Below, piece after piece: positions 37,789 through 51,491 of a DNA stretch of 64,000 nt. Position numbers and translations under genes: made by a program. Under the pieces are notes generated by a model. That model saw only the letters and a list, made by a program, of their open reading frames with translations, was not told the DNA's origin and made no database searches. Every line of letters begins with the position of its first letter. Positions within the stretch are counted from its first letter, which is position 1. The stretch comes from Glandiceps talaboti (lineage: Eukaryota; Hemichordata; Enteropneusta; Spengelidae): positions 21,781,675-21,845,674 of the forward strand of contig NC_135560.1 of assembly GCF_964340395.1 (NCBI RefSeq), written 5' to 3'.

Positions 37789-39061
37789 GATGTTTGATAT
37801 GAATTTGCATTTTCCCACGGGGGAAAAATAGCTAATTATGGAATGGTGGTTTGGAAATCATTTTTCGCGTGTGAAGCTATGCATCCGAAGAAGATTAAAG
37901 CATTGGTTAGTGGTGAAAAAGATTATCGTGTAACAATTGAATAAACAGTTTTTATGTAGTTATTACTTCATCCCTTTGATATGTTCCGCCAATTGAACGT
38001 AATACACAATAAAGTGTACATTTGCTCTTTAATTGTGTGCATGTGTTCTTTACGACAACTCAAACTGAAGCTAACAGATTGCATAAAATAGCCAAACAAT
38101 CAAAACCAAAATTTCATTATAAATCTTCCCATAAACGTGTCACGTTAACACACTTTGACTGTTTCTACCAATTGAATGGTTTCTCATTAGTATATTCTGC
38201 AGATATGGATACAAAGACAAAAAACGATCTTAAATATTTGACGAAATATACGTATACCCTAAAAAATAAACAGTAATTTGTTTGCCGTTTTGTAAAACTC
38301 CTCAAAATCGAAAACGGATGGAAAACGAAAAAAACGGATTTAAAGAAACTTCGGAAAGTAGACGTTAAGAACGATACACTGAATAATCTAAAAATACTAT
38401 ATAGACAAACATAAAAGGAATGCAGGCTATATGATAATCCCTTCGTAGCATTATTAGAACGTGTTAGAGTTGGGTTTCCCTCCAAGCCAAAGCCAAATTC
38501 TCCAGAAATTGAATTGTAAATAATTCTAACGAAGCGCTCAATTTTTACATCTGTGCTGTTAGTCGGATAACTATAAAAGTCGAACACAAAAAACACACTT
38601 TCATGGAAATGTTTGAATATGTACTTAAATTATTATTGGCCGTAATTTCTTCGGCTATTTTCTGACTCTGGTTACCATAATTTTCTGTATTGTTTACGAT
38701 ATGTATTTTGTTGATAATCTATTTTGGGTAATAAAGTATTAATATCGGAACATTATGGGGAATAAAACTGCATTCCATGAAACTATAGCAACCACCGTGA
38801 CATCTCGTAAAGTTTGTAATTCTTTAGCTTTGAGGGTACTTTGTTGAATTCAGTGAATAGTGGGTGCGTACAGATCTAGAGTACTAACATTTCTAATCTC
38901 TGACAACCAACACAGGGGTTATATACGTGGTAATGCTTGTTGGTGTAGTATGATTTGAACGGGTCCATTGTCCCACAGGATACATAAAACCACTTGTGTC
39001 GACATTAAAATTTATGTTTCTTTGCCATTATGGAAATATTGCATTGCTCGCAAAAATTGAA

Positions 39062-39312
39062 AAACAGTAGATGCGGAAACAGACATCAACTTAGAATGAC
39101 AATATAAAACTGTTCTTCCAATCTGTAATGGCTATACATCTGATGGGAAGAAACTAATAACAGACTATTTGGAAAACAATGGAAAACCTGAACTAGACAC
39201 TCACACATGAAAATGAAAAAAAAAATTAAATTAAATTAAAAATCTACATACCCCACCTATTCTAAAATTGAGCGTAATCGGAACCACACATTTTTTTATT
39301 AGGCCTTACATT
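39062..39312 (+). repeat. Dispersed repeat copy A
   Basis: Shares blocks with the stretch at 40215-40382: GATGCGGAAAC...GACATCAACTTA, CTGTAATGGCTATACATCTG, CCCCACCTATT.TAAAATTGA, GCGTAATC.G and TTATTAGGCCTTAC. Copy A has about 85 extra bases in the middle, after GGAAGAAA. The family is unknown, and no terminal repeats or target duplications could be defined. Confidence 0.85.
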
Positions 39313-40214
39313 CAAAATTAGGAGAATAAAACTCTGACACAAACACATTTCTCATCATCTTTTAAATTATCATTACGTTTTCATCATGACTTCCTACGTT
39401 CAAATGTACAGTAGAGCCTCCCCTTGGCGGGGGGAGGGGGGGAGGTAGTGGTGAAAAACGAAGGGATGATTGCACAAACTAAAACAATCTGCAACAAGAA
39501 AGCGCTTTACGAGAGCACAGCTGTCTCTGTCAGTTTCTTTTATTAAACAATATATGAAAACTTTGTGAAACCGAAAACATACGGTGTCACATTCAAGAAC
39601 AAAAAAATGGCATTGAATCCATTATATTTACGGTTCATTGATTCGACAGAGTAACTTGGTATACAGCTGATACATAGTATTAGGAATAGCAGCAATCTCC
39701 CTTGTCTACTTAACTTTGACGTATAGCACAATCCGTCACGTGAATTCAAGTTATGTAGGGACCTTCTAGTTTAACGTCCGATTTAATCTAAGAATATGAG
39801 TCTAAGGAAGCTAGGAGTACACATTTCACAAGGAAAATGTCAAGAATTGTAAAGAATTGACAGCTCTGACATGTTGTGTATGTGTGTTACACTTGATTCC
39901 TACACAGCTTCAACTCAGAAAAGACAGAACAATAAATTTACAGTACTCTTGAGTGAAGGACAAACTTCTGCCGAGTCAGCAGTTTTCCTGTTCTTGTTTC
40001 AATTTACTGAAAGGACTAAAACATGTCGCAATGACGGTACATACTCTTGTGAGACATCTATATCCTACCCTGTGTACTCCTAGTTAGGCCTAAAAAAATA
40101 ATTGCTTAGTTCTGGTTACCCGACCCCACCTAGTTTTTCATTGCCGACCCTAAACGTTTTTTTACCTATTCGAGAAAAAATTATAAAATCGCAACAAATT
40201 GTGAAGTCTCACGA

Positions 40215-40382
40215 GAAATAGTGGATGCGGAAACTGACATCAACTTAAAAAGACAAAACAAAACTGTTATTCGTATCTGTAATGGCTATACATCTGATAG
40301 GAAGAAAATATCTACCTACCCCACCTATTATAAAATTGAGCGTAATCAGAGCCACACAATATTTTTTATTAGGCCTTACTTA
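40215..40382 (+). repeat. Dispersed repeat copy B
   Basis: Same orientation and block order as copy A, about 1.15 kb downstream, without the central 85 bases. It shares the CTGTAATGGCTATACATCTG 20-mer exactly with copy A. Confidence 0.85.
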
Positions 40383-41228
40383 TATACGTAACTGGGAGTG
40401 TGAATCATCAAAAGTTTGACCTTTACTGATAGAGTTCGTGTGTATTTTCTTGTAAATAAACTTGTTTTTCTTAGTTGGTAAGTATTATACCTGAACACAT
40501 GCCCTAACAGTGTATGGTCTAAACAAAAACAATGCATTGTGGTAATAAAGGAAACAGTTTACCAAAACTACTAAAACGCTATATGTGTATCTGTTCATCC
40601 ATACAAATATACATGGTGTGCTTCTCAAACTACTTTTTTCAAAAATAAAATTGATTGAATTCAGGCCAAATCTTCATCTAGTCGATGTGTGATTATTTGC
40701 TTTCATTTCGAATTCAGTCGGGGTCTTTTGCTTTCATTTTAGCGGAAGAGCGCCACAAATGCCGGTAACCAGTGCCTGTATCAAGCGTATCTCAATTGAC
40801 TGAATCTGACGCTGCTAACTCAATTTTGTCGGCGTGAAAAATTAAAAATGTCAGCACGAACCCTTAATGGCATTATAGATCGGTAATATGCCAAGGAAAA
40901 AAGACATTACCTAATGGAGGAAAGATTTCGATGGGTTCCGTTTTTCTTGATGACATTTATGTGCTTGTTATGGAATTATTTCGCCCGCCACTCCGAGCAT
41001 CCGACACTGACTACCTATACTATATAACGCGGCCACAGTTTTACTAATAGATTCATGCATATCATTTTTATCAAATTCTTCTATGTTTATTCATGTTGGT
41101 CGTTTGTACCTTATCGGAAGGTAGAAATTTGACACTACATGGCATTATCCTTTATCTTTTATCAAATAATGTATGCATGCAAATAATGACATAGTCACAC
41201 ACATACAAAAACTATCTGTGTTTCTGTG

Positions 41229-41230
41229 TT

Positions 41231-41273
<43 letters not shown>

Positions 41274-41293
41274 CTGTCTGTATGTCTGTCCTA

Positions 41294-41331
<38 letters not shown>

Positions 41332-41414
41332 ATATTCCCCCTCTCTCCATTTGTCTCTGTCTCTGTCTCTCTGTGTGTATGTGTATGTGTCTCAGTGTCT
41401 GCCTGTCTGTCTGC
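41229..41414. repeat. (TCTG)n microsatellite with CT-rich tail
   Basis: TCTG repeats run to about 41330, followed by CT/TG-rich degenerate repeat to about 41414. Confidence 0.92.
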
Positions 41415-42499
41415 GCGATAAGAATCCACGTTTTTGTACACACATTGTTTTAGTTTGTATGAGTTTGAAATATCGATTTTCGAAGCAATCATATGAATAT
41501 GAAAATGATCCATTTTTTCACACTTGAAAACAAAATCGTTGAATTCACTTACAGACTCTTCTCATCCTAAATTTGACTGAATGAATATCTGCAAAAGTCC
41601 ATGTAGTGTCAACTATTCGTATTCGATAGTTAAACACTGTCTGAATTGTCTAACAATGTCTAAACTGTCGTCCTGACAAACATAGAGGCGAAGGGAAAAC
41701 ACGACCAGAGGGATTTGTGCGAACTATGGCGGATCAGCACTCGAGGTATTATTATGGTGTCCGGTTTGTCTATAATGATAACGTTTTTCTCTTGTTTAGC
41801 TATTGTCCGCCGAGGACGTCTGTTTCTACCTTCCTTTATGTATACATAAAAACCGGTGACAGTCGAAGGCAAATGAACACAGAATAATCCAGGATTTGAT
41901 GTATTATAGTATTGGTGTTGCTTATCTGTCGTTCCTAATAGTTATGACAATACCTCGACCTAACCCCGACTTGGGGATACGCCATGTGTTACCACATCAT
42001 TGTGTAGCTGCTATAGTTAGGACTAAACCTTCAAAGTTGGCTTATTGAGGGAAGTCGACCCAACACAACCACATGCACGTGGCGTTTTTCTCAGTTTTTT
42101 CCACAATTGTCATCCAAGGTAGCTCACTTTTTACCCTTTTCCCATTAATTTCAACACATTGCATCATCGTTAATATATTACGTCAATTTTGTTAGCATTT
42201 ATTGCAAAGAACAACGAAGATCACATCTGTTTTCGTCAAAACAATTTGATCACAGTCTCGTATTTCCGCCCTGACAGTTCGAGTCTTCAACAACAATAAT
42301 ACATGAACACTCAGTTTTGCTAAAGTTTTACACGTATTTTACAAAAAGGACCGAAAAGTTTTTAAAAAAAATGTAATTTATGCTGAAGCTTAGCAATCCG
42401 TATTATGCCAATATAAGATTATAAACATAAAAAAACCACCAACTGAAAAAAATAACTTAAAGATAAAAGAATGACGTTGTTCCATAGTAAACTATAATA
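41415..42499. other. Intergenic, nothing recognised
   Basis: AT-rich sequence with only short chance frames on both strands. Confidence 0.5.
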
Positions 42500-42504
42500 A
42501 TATA

Positions 42505-42592
<88 letters not shown>

Positions 42593-42841
42593 CATACATA
42601 CATACATACATACACACACACGCACGCGTACGTACGTACATACATACATACATACATACATACATACATACATACATACCTACCTACCTACCTACCTACC
42701 TACCTACATACACACACACACACACACACACAGACACACGCACGCACGCACGCACGCATGCATGCAGGCATACATACATACATACATACATACATACATA
42801 CATACATACATACATACTTACATACATACACACACATACAT

Positions 42842-42872
<31 letters not shown>

Positions 42873-42977
42873 TACATACATACATACATACATACATACA
42901 TACATACATACATACATGCATACATACATACATACATACATACATACATACATACATACATACATACATACATACAT
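42500..42977. repeat. Compound (TA)n/(TACA)n/(TACC)n/(CA)n array
   Basis: 478 bp: TA repeats to about 42588, then mostly TACA with internal blocks of CACG/TACG (about 42616-42636), TACC (about 42677-42708), CA, CACG and CATG. Frames through it are artefacts. Confidence 0.96.
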
Positions 42978-44858
42978 TTACAAATTTATACAGTAGTGCT
43001 GTCATTCATGCTACCACTCAATGGCGTCGCGTAGTCATCGACTCCAGAGGTTTATCATCATCGCATTAGTTAGAACATTTTTTTTCGATTGATTGTATTT
43101 AGGTGTTGTTTCTTATTTACGTTGATACACGTCTTGAGACTACAAACAGTCCCTGAATACTTAGTGACAACCACTCGCTACCTCCAATTCGTAATTGTTA
43201 GCAAATTTGTGTCTCTCGTAGTGCATCAAACCCTCGACATCGCTTCATATTTGTCACTTTGAGGGTTACAAACACAGATGTGACTGCATCAGACAACGAG
43301 CCGAATAATAATTATTCGTTCTAGCTCCCAGAGGACAGCTTACGCCTGTACCCATTGCAAGCCAAATACAAGACTCGCTTCAACCGTATCAAAGTCATTT
43401 AAACTCAGTATTGAAGACGAAGCGTTGACTTCATCGCCTGTATCAATCAATCCTCATCGCCACAAAATTTGATAAAAAATTGTCGACAGAAATTGAGTTT
43501 GTTGATGGCATCAGAGCACTCTCTTTTGCTTTGATGTTTTTTCTGTCAATGTAGGGCTAAATTCGATTAGCTAAGCAATTGAGTGTTTTATCTTCCTCAA
43601 ATAACCTATATTACAATAGTTCAACTGATCACAAATGTGGCATTTGTGAGGTACTGAACATTATCTACTCCCTGACTATACACGTTTTGTGAACGCCCGA
43701 GATAACATGATACATATCTAGCAGACAATGTATAACGGGGAAGCAGCTATAAAGTTTTCCTCAAAATGGTCGCATTACTGACGGGAAATTAATACTGCTT
43801 TAAAAGCTCTATTAGAGAGCGGAGGCCCTCTTTGATTGAACAGAAACACTCATTCGTGGCTTATCTCATAGTAAATTGTTTCCAATTTGTTGCGGGAGCG
43901 CAGGCTTTTCCGCAATGCTTATATCTCTTCGACAGTCTATTAAGTTGAAGAACAATGTCGTATATGTGATTAAATGTGGCTAAAGCAAGTCATCACAGTT
44001 ACCAACAATAAGCTCGACAATTATCGTAACGACAAACGGATAACATGTTTTTACATTTCAATATCATAAATTTGACTACCAACAAAATAGATTAACGCAA
44101 TTCGATCAACGTGAAGATAATTCCAATAGCGTGTTGACTTTCCCCAATTAAATCTATAATGTTTACTAGTGGATAGATTTAAAGCCGCGTAACTTTGATA
44201 ACAAAACAAAAACATTACGATGAGTATTTCAAACACGTCGTCCTTGTATATTTAATTAATTCTGTCATAATTTTTAGACGTATGCTTGTAGCATAAAATG
44301 TGTTTTTGTTGTTTCCGGTAAACTTAATATTTAATATATCTTTAATGATTTAAGTTAAAGTGTTATCAGTATCACGTATACTAGCAGCAGATGTGGTCGA
44401 GTGTGTCCACTACCTGTATTCAAAAATCAACCCTCAGGCTGTTTACCAAAATGTCCTTGCCACTGGATCGTTAAATAGTCGTGATTCGAAGCTTGTTTAG
44501 TATAATTTGTGTCAACATAATGAAATACGTGTAGCTATAGCTACCATACCGAACAGTGTGAATGACATCACGTCTCTGTGCAACGCTAAAATATCGTCGG
44601 GTGTTGATGCGGTGACTGATAGCAATATTTTAATGCCAATGTTAACCCATCTACGCACGATTGTTCTGTTGATGATTATGCGAAAGTAAAGCTACAAGCT
44701 ACTGCCAAAAATAATTCGCTTTGAATTTCTGTCGCCGTTCAGTCATGTTTTAGTCATTGTTACTGTTTCCGTTTATGTTATTGTTTCGCCTTCGATGCGT
44801 AGTGTCATCATGAAACCATAATAATGGTCATGTCTGTGCCATTGCTGTGGTAACACTG

Positions 44859-44859
<1 letters not shown>
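42978..44859. other. Intergenic, no gene recognised
   Basis: Only short chance frames are seen, with no homology and no simple repeat of note. Confidence 0.5.

Positions 44860-44914
<55 letters not shown>
44860..44914. repeat. (TTG)n microsatellite
   Basis: About 18 copies of a trinucleotide. Confidence 0.95.
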
Positions 44915-45133
44915 GACGCTGATTATGATGATGATAGTTAAATAAAGTCATAATTGATTATGAACATGATTGGGTCAATGGCATAAACATCTCTACTCCC
45001 CTGTCGTCAAAAATGTGTGCGACTCTTCATTTGTATAATCCGAAGTAACTGTTATATGATAACTATGTGTACTTCATGATTCACTTATTTTCCATTTCAT
45101 TGAAACACATTCAAATTCAAATATCCATGTCTT

Positions 45134-45259
45134 CTGACTGACTGACTGACTGACCTGCCGACTCACCGAGCGACCGAGTGAATGAATGAATGAATGAATG
45201 AATGAATGAATGAATGAATGAATGAATGAATGAATGAATGAATGAATGAATGAATGAAT
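45134..45259. repeat. (TGAC)n and (AATG)n microsatellites
   Basis: A short TGAC run (45134-45154) is followed after about 22 bp by about 20 copies of AATG. Read on the minus strand it gives the repeated peptide SFIH, an artefact. Confidence 0.94.
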
Positions 45260-45423
45260 TACAAGTTTACATTTGTAAATCACGCAAATACATGCAAAAT
45301 GAAATATTGTTCTAAACATATCTTTGTTCAGGGTAAACTCCGTAACCGTTACAAACAACGCAAAGAGTTGTAGGGTCGGCTTAAAAATTGTGAAATACAT
45401 TAAGTTAAAACATAAAAATACAC

Positions 45424-45625
45424 ACATTGTGACATTATACCTCCAGATACACAAAGTAAAGGTTATGCACAAATATTGTCTCTTTGAAGTGTTTAAACGT
45501 TTTAGCCTGCTTTCATGTTCGAGTAGGCTTAGCCTAAAACTTCTAAACACTTCAAAGACAATTACAGAGACAATTTTTCTGCCTAATATTTACTCTATAT
45601 ATCTGGAGGCATAATGTTACAATGT
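45424..45625. mobile_element. Foldback / MITE-like element with about 90-bp arms
   Basis: The left arm begins ACATTGTGACATTATACCTC and contains TCTTTGAAGTGTTTAAACGT. The right arm is its imperfect inverse, ending GGCATAATGTTACAATGT, with ACTTCTAAACACTTCAAAGA inside. The arms (about 45424-45507 and 45525-45625) differ at scattered positions and by small insertions, leaving a loop of about 17 bp. The structure fits a nonautonomous inverted-repeat element; no transposase is present. No convincing target-site duplication is visible. Confidence 0.8.
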
Positions 45626-48007
45626 ACATGTATTTTTTTTACAAATACAAGAACGATGAAATGTACATCTGGTGAGGACCATGGTATGGCCGCAATTGAA
45701 TATGTTAAAGTTTTGAAAACAACCGACTCTGACAGTATATTTGCCAAACTCACCAAAATGTATAGACGAACTTTTCACAAATCGTTTTGTACTAGTCATC
45801 CAATAGCAGTAAGAGTACTGCGAAATTTGGCAAAACATTTTTTTTTACACACCGCAATACAAGTTTGAAACCGGTACCAAAAGTGGTAATTGGCCACCAA
45901 CTTTAATACTCAAAATGTACCGGAAACACATCACGATGGGTATATCTGTAATTGCAAAAGGCTTTGTAAGACGTGATATTTTGCCTTGAATAAACTGTAC
46001 TTACAAAACATTGGTCCTTGAGGAATTAGTGGTCACTAAGAATGATCATTCCTATGTAAATGACTAACAGGATGGGTCTACTTATTTACATTGTACCAAC
46101 AACTTTGTTTGTAAAATTACCCATGGACGAGAAATAGTGCGGTCGACTGTTAATGAACGGATGTCAATTTCCACACAAAATATGGATATAATATACTGTG
46201 AACGACTAAATGGAAATTATTGCCATTATTTTCGCGGGTGTGGGTTTTTTCTTCTCATAGTTACTCTGCACACTTTCCTAAAATAAAACAGTGAAAATTA
46301 GGTCAAGGAAAACAGCAAAATTCTCTTTTCAGTGCATATTAAAATTATTCGACAGTATTTACCCTTTTTGCACACTATTACGACCGCTCTGAAGTGATTT
46401 CGACGAATGCGGTCAATCAATAGTCAAAGAGATGGGACGTTTCCACTTGACCATTGCAATTAATTCAATTACACGTTATCACTAGATTGTACGTCTCGTT
46501 GTTCAAAAAACAACTCTTTCTATAGATTTGATTAACAATTTATTGACAGTTACTCATCATATCACTGTGCATAGTTGATTGGTACTGTTGATTAACGATA
46601 ATAGCAATGTAGAAAATTGCCATTGTATTGTTATGTGAGAAACTATTCCACTTCTCTGTCAAGTCAAAACGGTTCCGAGTTGTCAAACGGTCTTTACAAG
46701 TGTTTGGAAAGATAACGATTCTTTTCTGGAGGCAAATTGTTGAGTTGAATAACTGCACACATTTATTTGCCAAAACAGAAAGGGGTTTGCTTGAGCAAAG
46801 TGCCGGGCTTGAATCGTCCGAACTATGTTCTTCAGAGCCACTCCACAAGCCTGGTTACACTGTCTATGTCAGAGATAATCTTACCTGCGTCGATCAAAGC
46901 TATCTTACCTTGGCGTTACTCTGTGTTCCCCTCTCATTATTTCAGACGCTATAATTTTAATAACTTAATAGTTGTTTCTTAGCAGATGGCGGGATTATTT
47001 CTTGAAACCTGCATGGCATCCGCCATTATAGATAAACGATTTTTCTGTCTCCAAGTTACAACAAATACGACCATTGTTGGTATAAATAGAGTCTACTCCT
47101 AATCACCTGCGATCGAAAAAATGTGGTTTATATACGCTTTAATTAGCCAACTTGGTAGATACCGAGTCTTTTATTTCAGTAAGGGTCGAATATCTTCATC
47201 GAACGATGTACACAAAGTCTTACGTGGGAAGCGTTAAATTTTGATTCCATTTTGTAAAGGATTGTTCGTTTCAGACGGTATAGAATTAGGGAATGAAAAT
47301 CACATACAAAGGGAAAGAACGACCCCTGCTGTTCAATTCAACGATCCTGTGAGAAGGCCTTCGGCGGAAATGAGTGGTGAGAAAATAAACGAACTTGGTA
47401 AGTCTTCAGAGCGAAAAATCTAACTGTATTAAGGACATGAAGTAAAGGTAGAACTCTAAAATTGATACTAAAGTACGATTGTGGGTGTGTTCAATCCTCT
47501 AAAATTGGGAGGTGAACGAAATGTGACTTCGATGCGCATAATTGGGATTGAATGGGAAATCAATGGAATTGAATGTGTGCGTACAGAGGAATGTACACAC
47601 ATAGAATGTTTGCAAAGTACACAATCATAATAAACCGTAATTGGATTGGTCAACACACTGAAACGGTATCTGTCGATATTGTTGATTTCTTCCCTTCTCA
47701 CTACCGTCGCGATCGAAGCCCTTGTGTGGTTGCTAGACCGAACAAGAATTGAAATTTGGCCATTAAACAAGGCGTTGGTCTTGTTGAGGGCGGCTTTGCC
47801 ACTCCACCAGTTCAGATTCGAAAAGAAAGAATACGCTTTTGCAGGCTAAAGCAGAATTGAGTCAATAGCCAAGCACTATACTTCAAAGGGGTATTTGCTA
47901 AATTAGGTATAGTATAGTGGTTTTCTTTCAGAAGACTCCACCATTAGTGATAACTGTCCGGCCTACTTCACTGTTAATGCGTCGTTGCTTTGTGTCCCTT
48001 GAATAGG

Positions 48008-48026
48008 TAATTAGAGGCCCTAATTA
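48008..48026. promoter_or_regulatory. TAATTAG...CTAATTA homeodomain dyad
   Basis: TAATTAG at 48008-48014 and CTAATTA at 48020-48026 form an inverted pair with a 5-bp spacer, in a repeat-free stretch between the two homeobox genes. A CTGTCAATCA site lies at 48477-48486. Enhancer function is inferred. Confidence 0.35.
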
Positions 48027-50345
48027 GTTTATATTAGCGTCTAATTGCGCAGTTATGTTAACCGCGTCTTTGGACAGATTTTGATGATTTCGTTTGCACG
48101 CGTTAAAGTTTACCTTTCGATAGTTGGTGTTCGTTGAAGTTTGTTGGAGTGAGTCCAACTAAATCGACCATTTCAGATGCTTAATTACTGTGGTGTAACA
48201 GAACTGCTAGTTTAGTGAAACTACTTGAGTTAAGCATGCTTTTCTTTTGGCGAAGCCTCTATAGGAAGGACCAAGGGATCATCCAAAGCCCCACCGCTGA
48301 CTGTTTGTCAATGAATACTATTCGTAGTTCTTCAATTAGCAACCAGTACATGAATTGTAAAGCTGAGAAGAATTAGTGAACAATTGCTAGCCCAGTCTGC
48401 CATCTTTTGCCCTGTTGCCCCTTATTAGTACCCCGATGCAGTCCCTTTTATGCCTATATTTAGTTGCCATAGCAATCTGTCAATCAGGAGTAGTCCAGCT
48501 TTTGTTAAACTGAACGCGCTGTTGTGAGAATGGCGAAGCATATAATAATGACAACAACAAGTACCCGTTTGAAGCCCCAAGAAATTATATCTAGAGTACG
48601 TCTTGTTAGCCGAAGAGAGTGCTACACAATGTGTGCCTAATTCACTGTTTTGATCGCGATAATTGGCTACGTTCAGCGATGCTATTCGTAGTTGGGACCT
48701 CTACATCAAAACCTATAGGTCACCTATCTGCTTTAGAAATCTTGTCTTGAATGTTTCTTATAAAAGAAAGCACGTGCGATTCGTTTGCTGTTGTTGGTCT
48801 CAAATTTATTCAGCCTGCATGACTTCAGAATTACGACTCACTTGCAATTGAATACAAGCGCAAGACAAGTCTTGGCTCTTCGCATACCACAGCCGAAGGC
48901 ATGATAATTCGAATTTTAATTTTAAAAAGTGAATATTCACTTGTGAGTACATGTATCTATTCATCTTCCCTTACATAACCTGTCTTGCAGTGTCCCGTCG
49001 GTCATTAAGATTCTTTGCTTAAGCTTTCTACTTAGATCATTAGATCAAAGTCTTCAAAATATCTGAACTGTAGATAGATCCGACGTTTCTAAGATCTTTG
49101 AAATTTTAACGAAAAACGAACAGCTAGAAAATGCCTACAAGGACTCAATTAGAGATCCGTCAGCGTTGAACCGTTGGAAGTTTTCAATTTACTTATTTTT
49201 GTATAATCATGGTAAGGGATTCTCTCTTGGGTGTTGCGTGAGATTTACCAAGCGTTAAAGTGTCACGGTGTGAAGCCGATGGACAATAGATGGACTTAGA
49301 AATTAACATTTACCTAATAACGGTTATAGTTTGATATAGTTTCGCATCGATCAAATTTTGTTGATACCTCCACCTTGTTATAGTTTATTAATTTATTTAC
49401 CAAATTAAATTCAATTAATTAGAAAATTTGTTTTTAGTCCCCTTGTCAAGATACATACTATCGGAGGATTGTCCAAATGTCATTGAACAAATGAATTGGT
49501 TTTCCGTTCAATAGCGTTATAATCTTAGAAAATTAACCACATACTTGGCGCCCTTTATGGTCCAAATTCTTCTCAATGTTGAATTTCTGAATAAAACGTT
49601 GCTGACGTCTTGTCAACACTTGGGGGCGCCCGCTATGAAATCGTTACTTTGAGATAAGATGTAGAAACTACGAGAGCCCTTACAGTAAAATATCATAGCA
49701 ACTTCAACTAAAACATTTTGCAAATGTGACTGTTTCTGTTTAAAGTGTATGTATTTGAAAAGGGATTATGGCACATGAACTACATTTCAATGTCCATTTC
49801 CATAACTTGTTAAAGGTTATGCTGGAATTGCAAAATAATTTTTTCAGATAATCATATGATAGAACTTGTGACCTGTGGCATAGAATGAGATTATTCTTGA
49901 TGTCTTTAATATTTGCAAGAACAAACTACCTTATAAATGACATATCATATACATTTTCATTCTTGTTCCTTTCACTGTCCTCTCCATTGTCCATGTGTAG
50001 TAACATATGACCCGTTTGTATGGAATTTAAAATTTATATTAAAAAACTTTAACCACTGGATAGGGAGCGAGCAGAATTTATGCCAGGAAATGAAGGGGTG
50101 CCGAGGAAAAATATTTTGGTGAAAAAAATTCGCAGCCCCTCCCCCCTCTCAAAAATGTACAAAGCCCCTCCGCAATCAAGTCAAGAATTTTCATAGCTCA
50201 CCCCTAAAGCTACATACAGATTGTGATATATTTATCAAACGTTATACGTAAGATATGCCGGTACACTGCATTAAAAGACCTGTAATCATGGGACTTACAA
50301 AGAACAGTTTAATAGTCCCAAAAGAAGAGGACTCACGACGTCCTT

Positions 50346-50358
50346 TGACCTTTGACCT
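50346..50358 (-). promoter_or_regulatory. Perfect DR1 nuclear receptor-type element
   Basis: Read on the minus strand, AGGTCA A AGGTCA is an exact direct repeat with one-base spacing, the consensus for RXR/HNF4-type receptors. It may be coincidental. Confidence 0.35.
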
Positions 50359-51491
50359 TGTAAATTACAAATATTACATAGGTCGTGTACCTAAAGGCCA
50401 GTGGCCTAGCTTACACAAAGAAATTAAATTATTATCATCATTATCTATTTATATATCAATCTTGAGCAGAGTTTCAACTACCCGCAATGAAAACATGTCA
50501 CCTGGAATAAAGCGTCTGACTCCATAAAATCCTTTCTGAATATTGTTACTGTTTCTGTGTTTGAGAATCTACTATTTTAGCACATAGTTTCTCTTAAGGA
50601 TTTGACGTCAGTCAGTAATACTTTACACCAAGGAAATGTACATCATAATGAAATGTAGTATATTTGTTGAGCTATCCGATGAAATGGAGCAATATTAGTC
50701 AGATTGTTAAGTCAGTTCAGACGATGCTTTGTTTCAGATGGCATGATTTTAATAATGTGTATTATCTCTAGCTGCCCTTTGCGTGTGTGTGTTTGTCGGG
50801 GAGGTCACGATGGGATTTTGACGCGAATGTCAACTAGCTATAAGGTCAATAAGCTTTAATATCAGGAAAGCTGAAACCCATATTTCATCTCGAAAATAAT
50901 CATGGCTTTTAATTTTGCCGCATGTGGCGTCTACCTATATACCCTGTACTGCAGGTTGACACGTTTCACTGTGGCCAGACATTGATTTTAAAACGTGTTT
51001 TTTTTTATTGAATTGATTCTCCATCTCCTGTGTTAAATACAACATCAGCGAGTATTTAATGGCTTATTTGTATGTAAAACTAATAAATTATCCGGAATAA
51101 AGATTCTCATTTGTCGCAATCTGTCCAATTTCGGCGACTCAAATGGTAGTTGTCGTTTCTATTGCAAGGAATTACTGATGTCTCGTCTCATATCAAAGTT
51201 ATGAGTAATTCAATTTAAAATTGCGAGATTCCTGATGGGTGTTCAAGTGTAGTAGAAATTGGTTCAAGTAAGTTGCTTACTAAGGTCGATAAATAATATT
51301 GTTACAAGTTCTTAACGTGTATACTTGTTGTGTCTCTGTGGTTTGGCGATTTGACATGTTACAATACTTTCAGTTAAGTTACATGTATTTGTTGCCTTTC
51401 TTTTCTTGTTTTGTGACAATAAGATGTCTTATCGTTTTCAACTCCCACCTGGCAAACTCTCACTGTCATGTTTTTCTCTCTTTGATTATGA

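Larger units (their letters stand above)
37789..41228. other. Intergenic with a diverged dispersed repeat pair
   Basis: No gene is recognised. A 143-codon minus-strand frame (38165-38596) is Phe/Ser-rich and resembles AT-rich noncoding DNA. The stretch contains the two related copies annotated at 39062-39312 and 40215-40382 and a short G-rich run near 39430. Confidence 0.5.
45626..51491. other. Intergenic with candidate conserved noncoding stretch near 48 kb
   Basis: No gene is recognised. An 84-codon plus-strand frame at 45614-45868 starts in the foldback arm and has no known domain. The stretch at 47930-48490 is free of repeats and carries a homeodomain dyad and a PBX/MEIS-type 10-mer. A DR1 nuclear receptor-type site is at 50346-50358. 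Confidence 0.45.

Noticed and set aside
45614-45868. 84-codon plus-strand frame with a moderately protein-like composition
   Set aside because: Begins in the arm of the foldback element and matches no family I recognise. A second frame overlaps it on the other strand.
50255-50527. 90-codon plus-strand frame
   Set aside because: No known domain. It overlaps the DR1-type sequence and low-complexity TTATCATCATTAT DNA.
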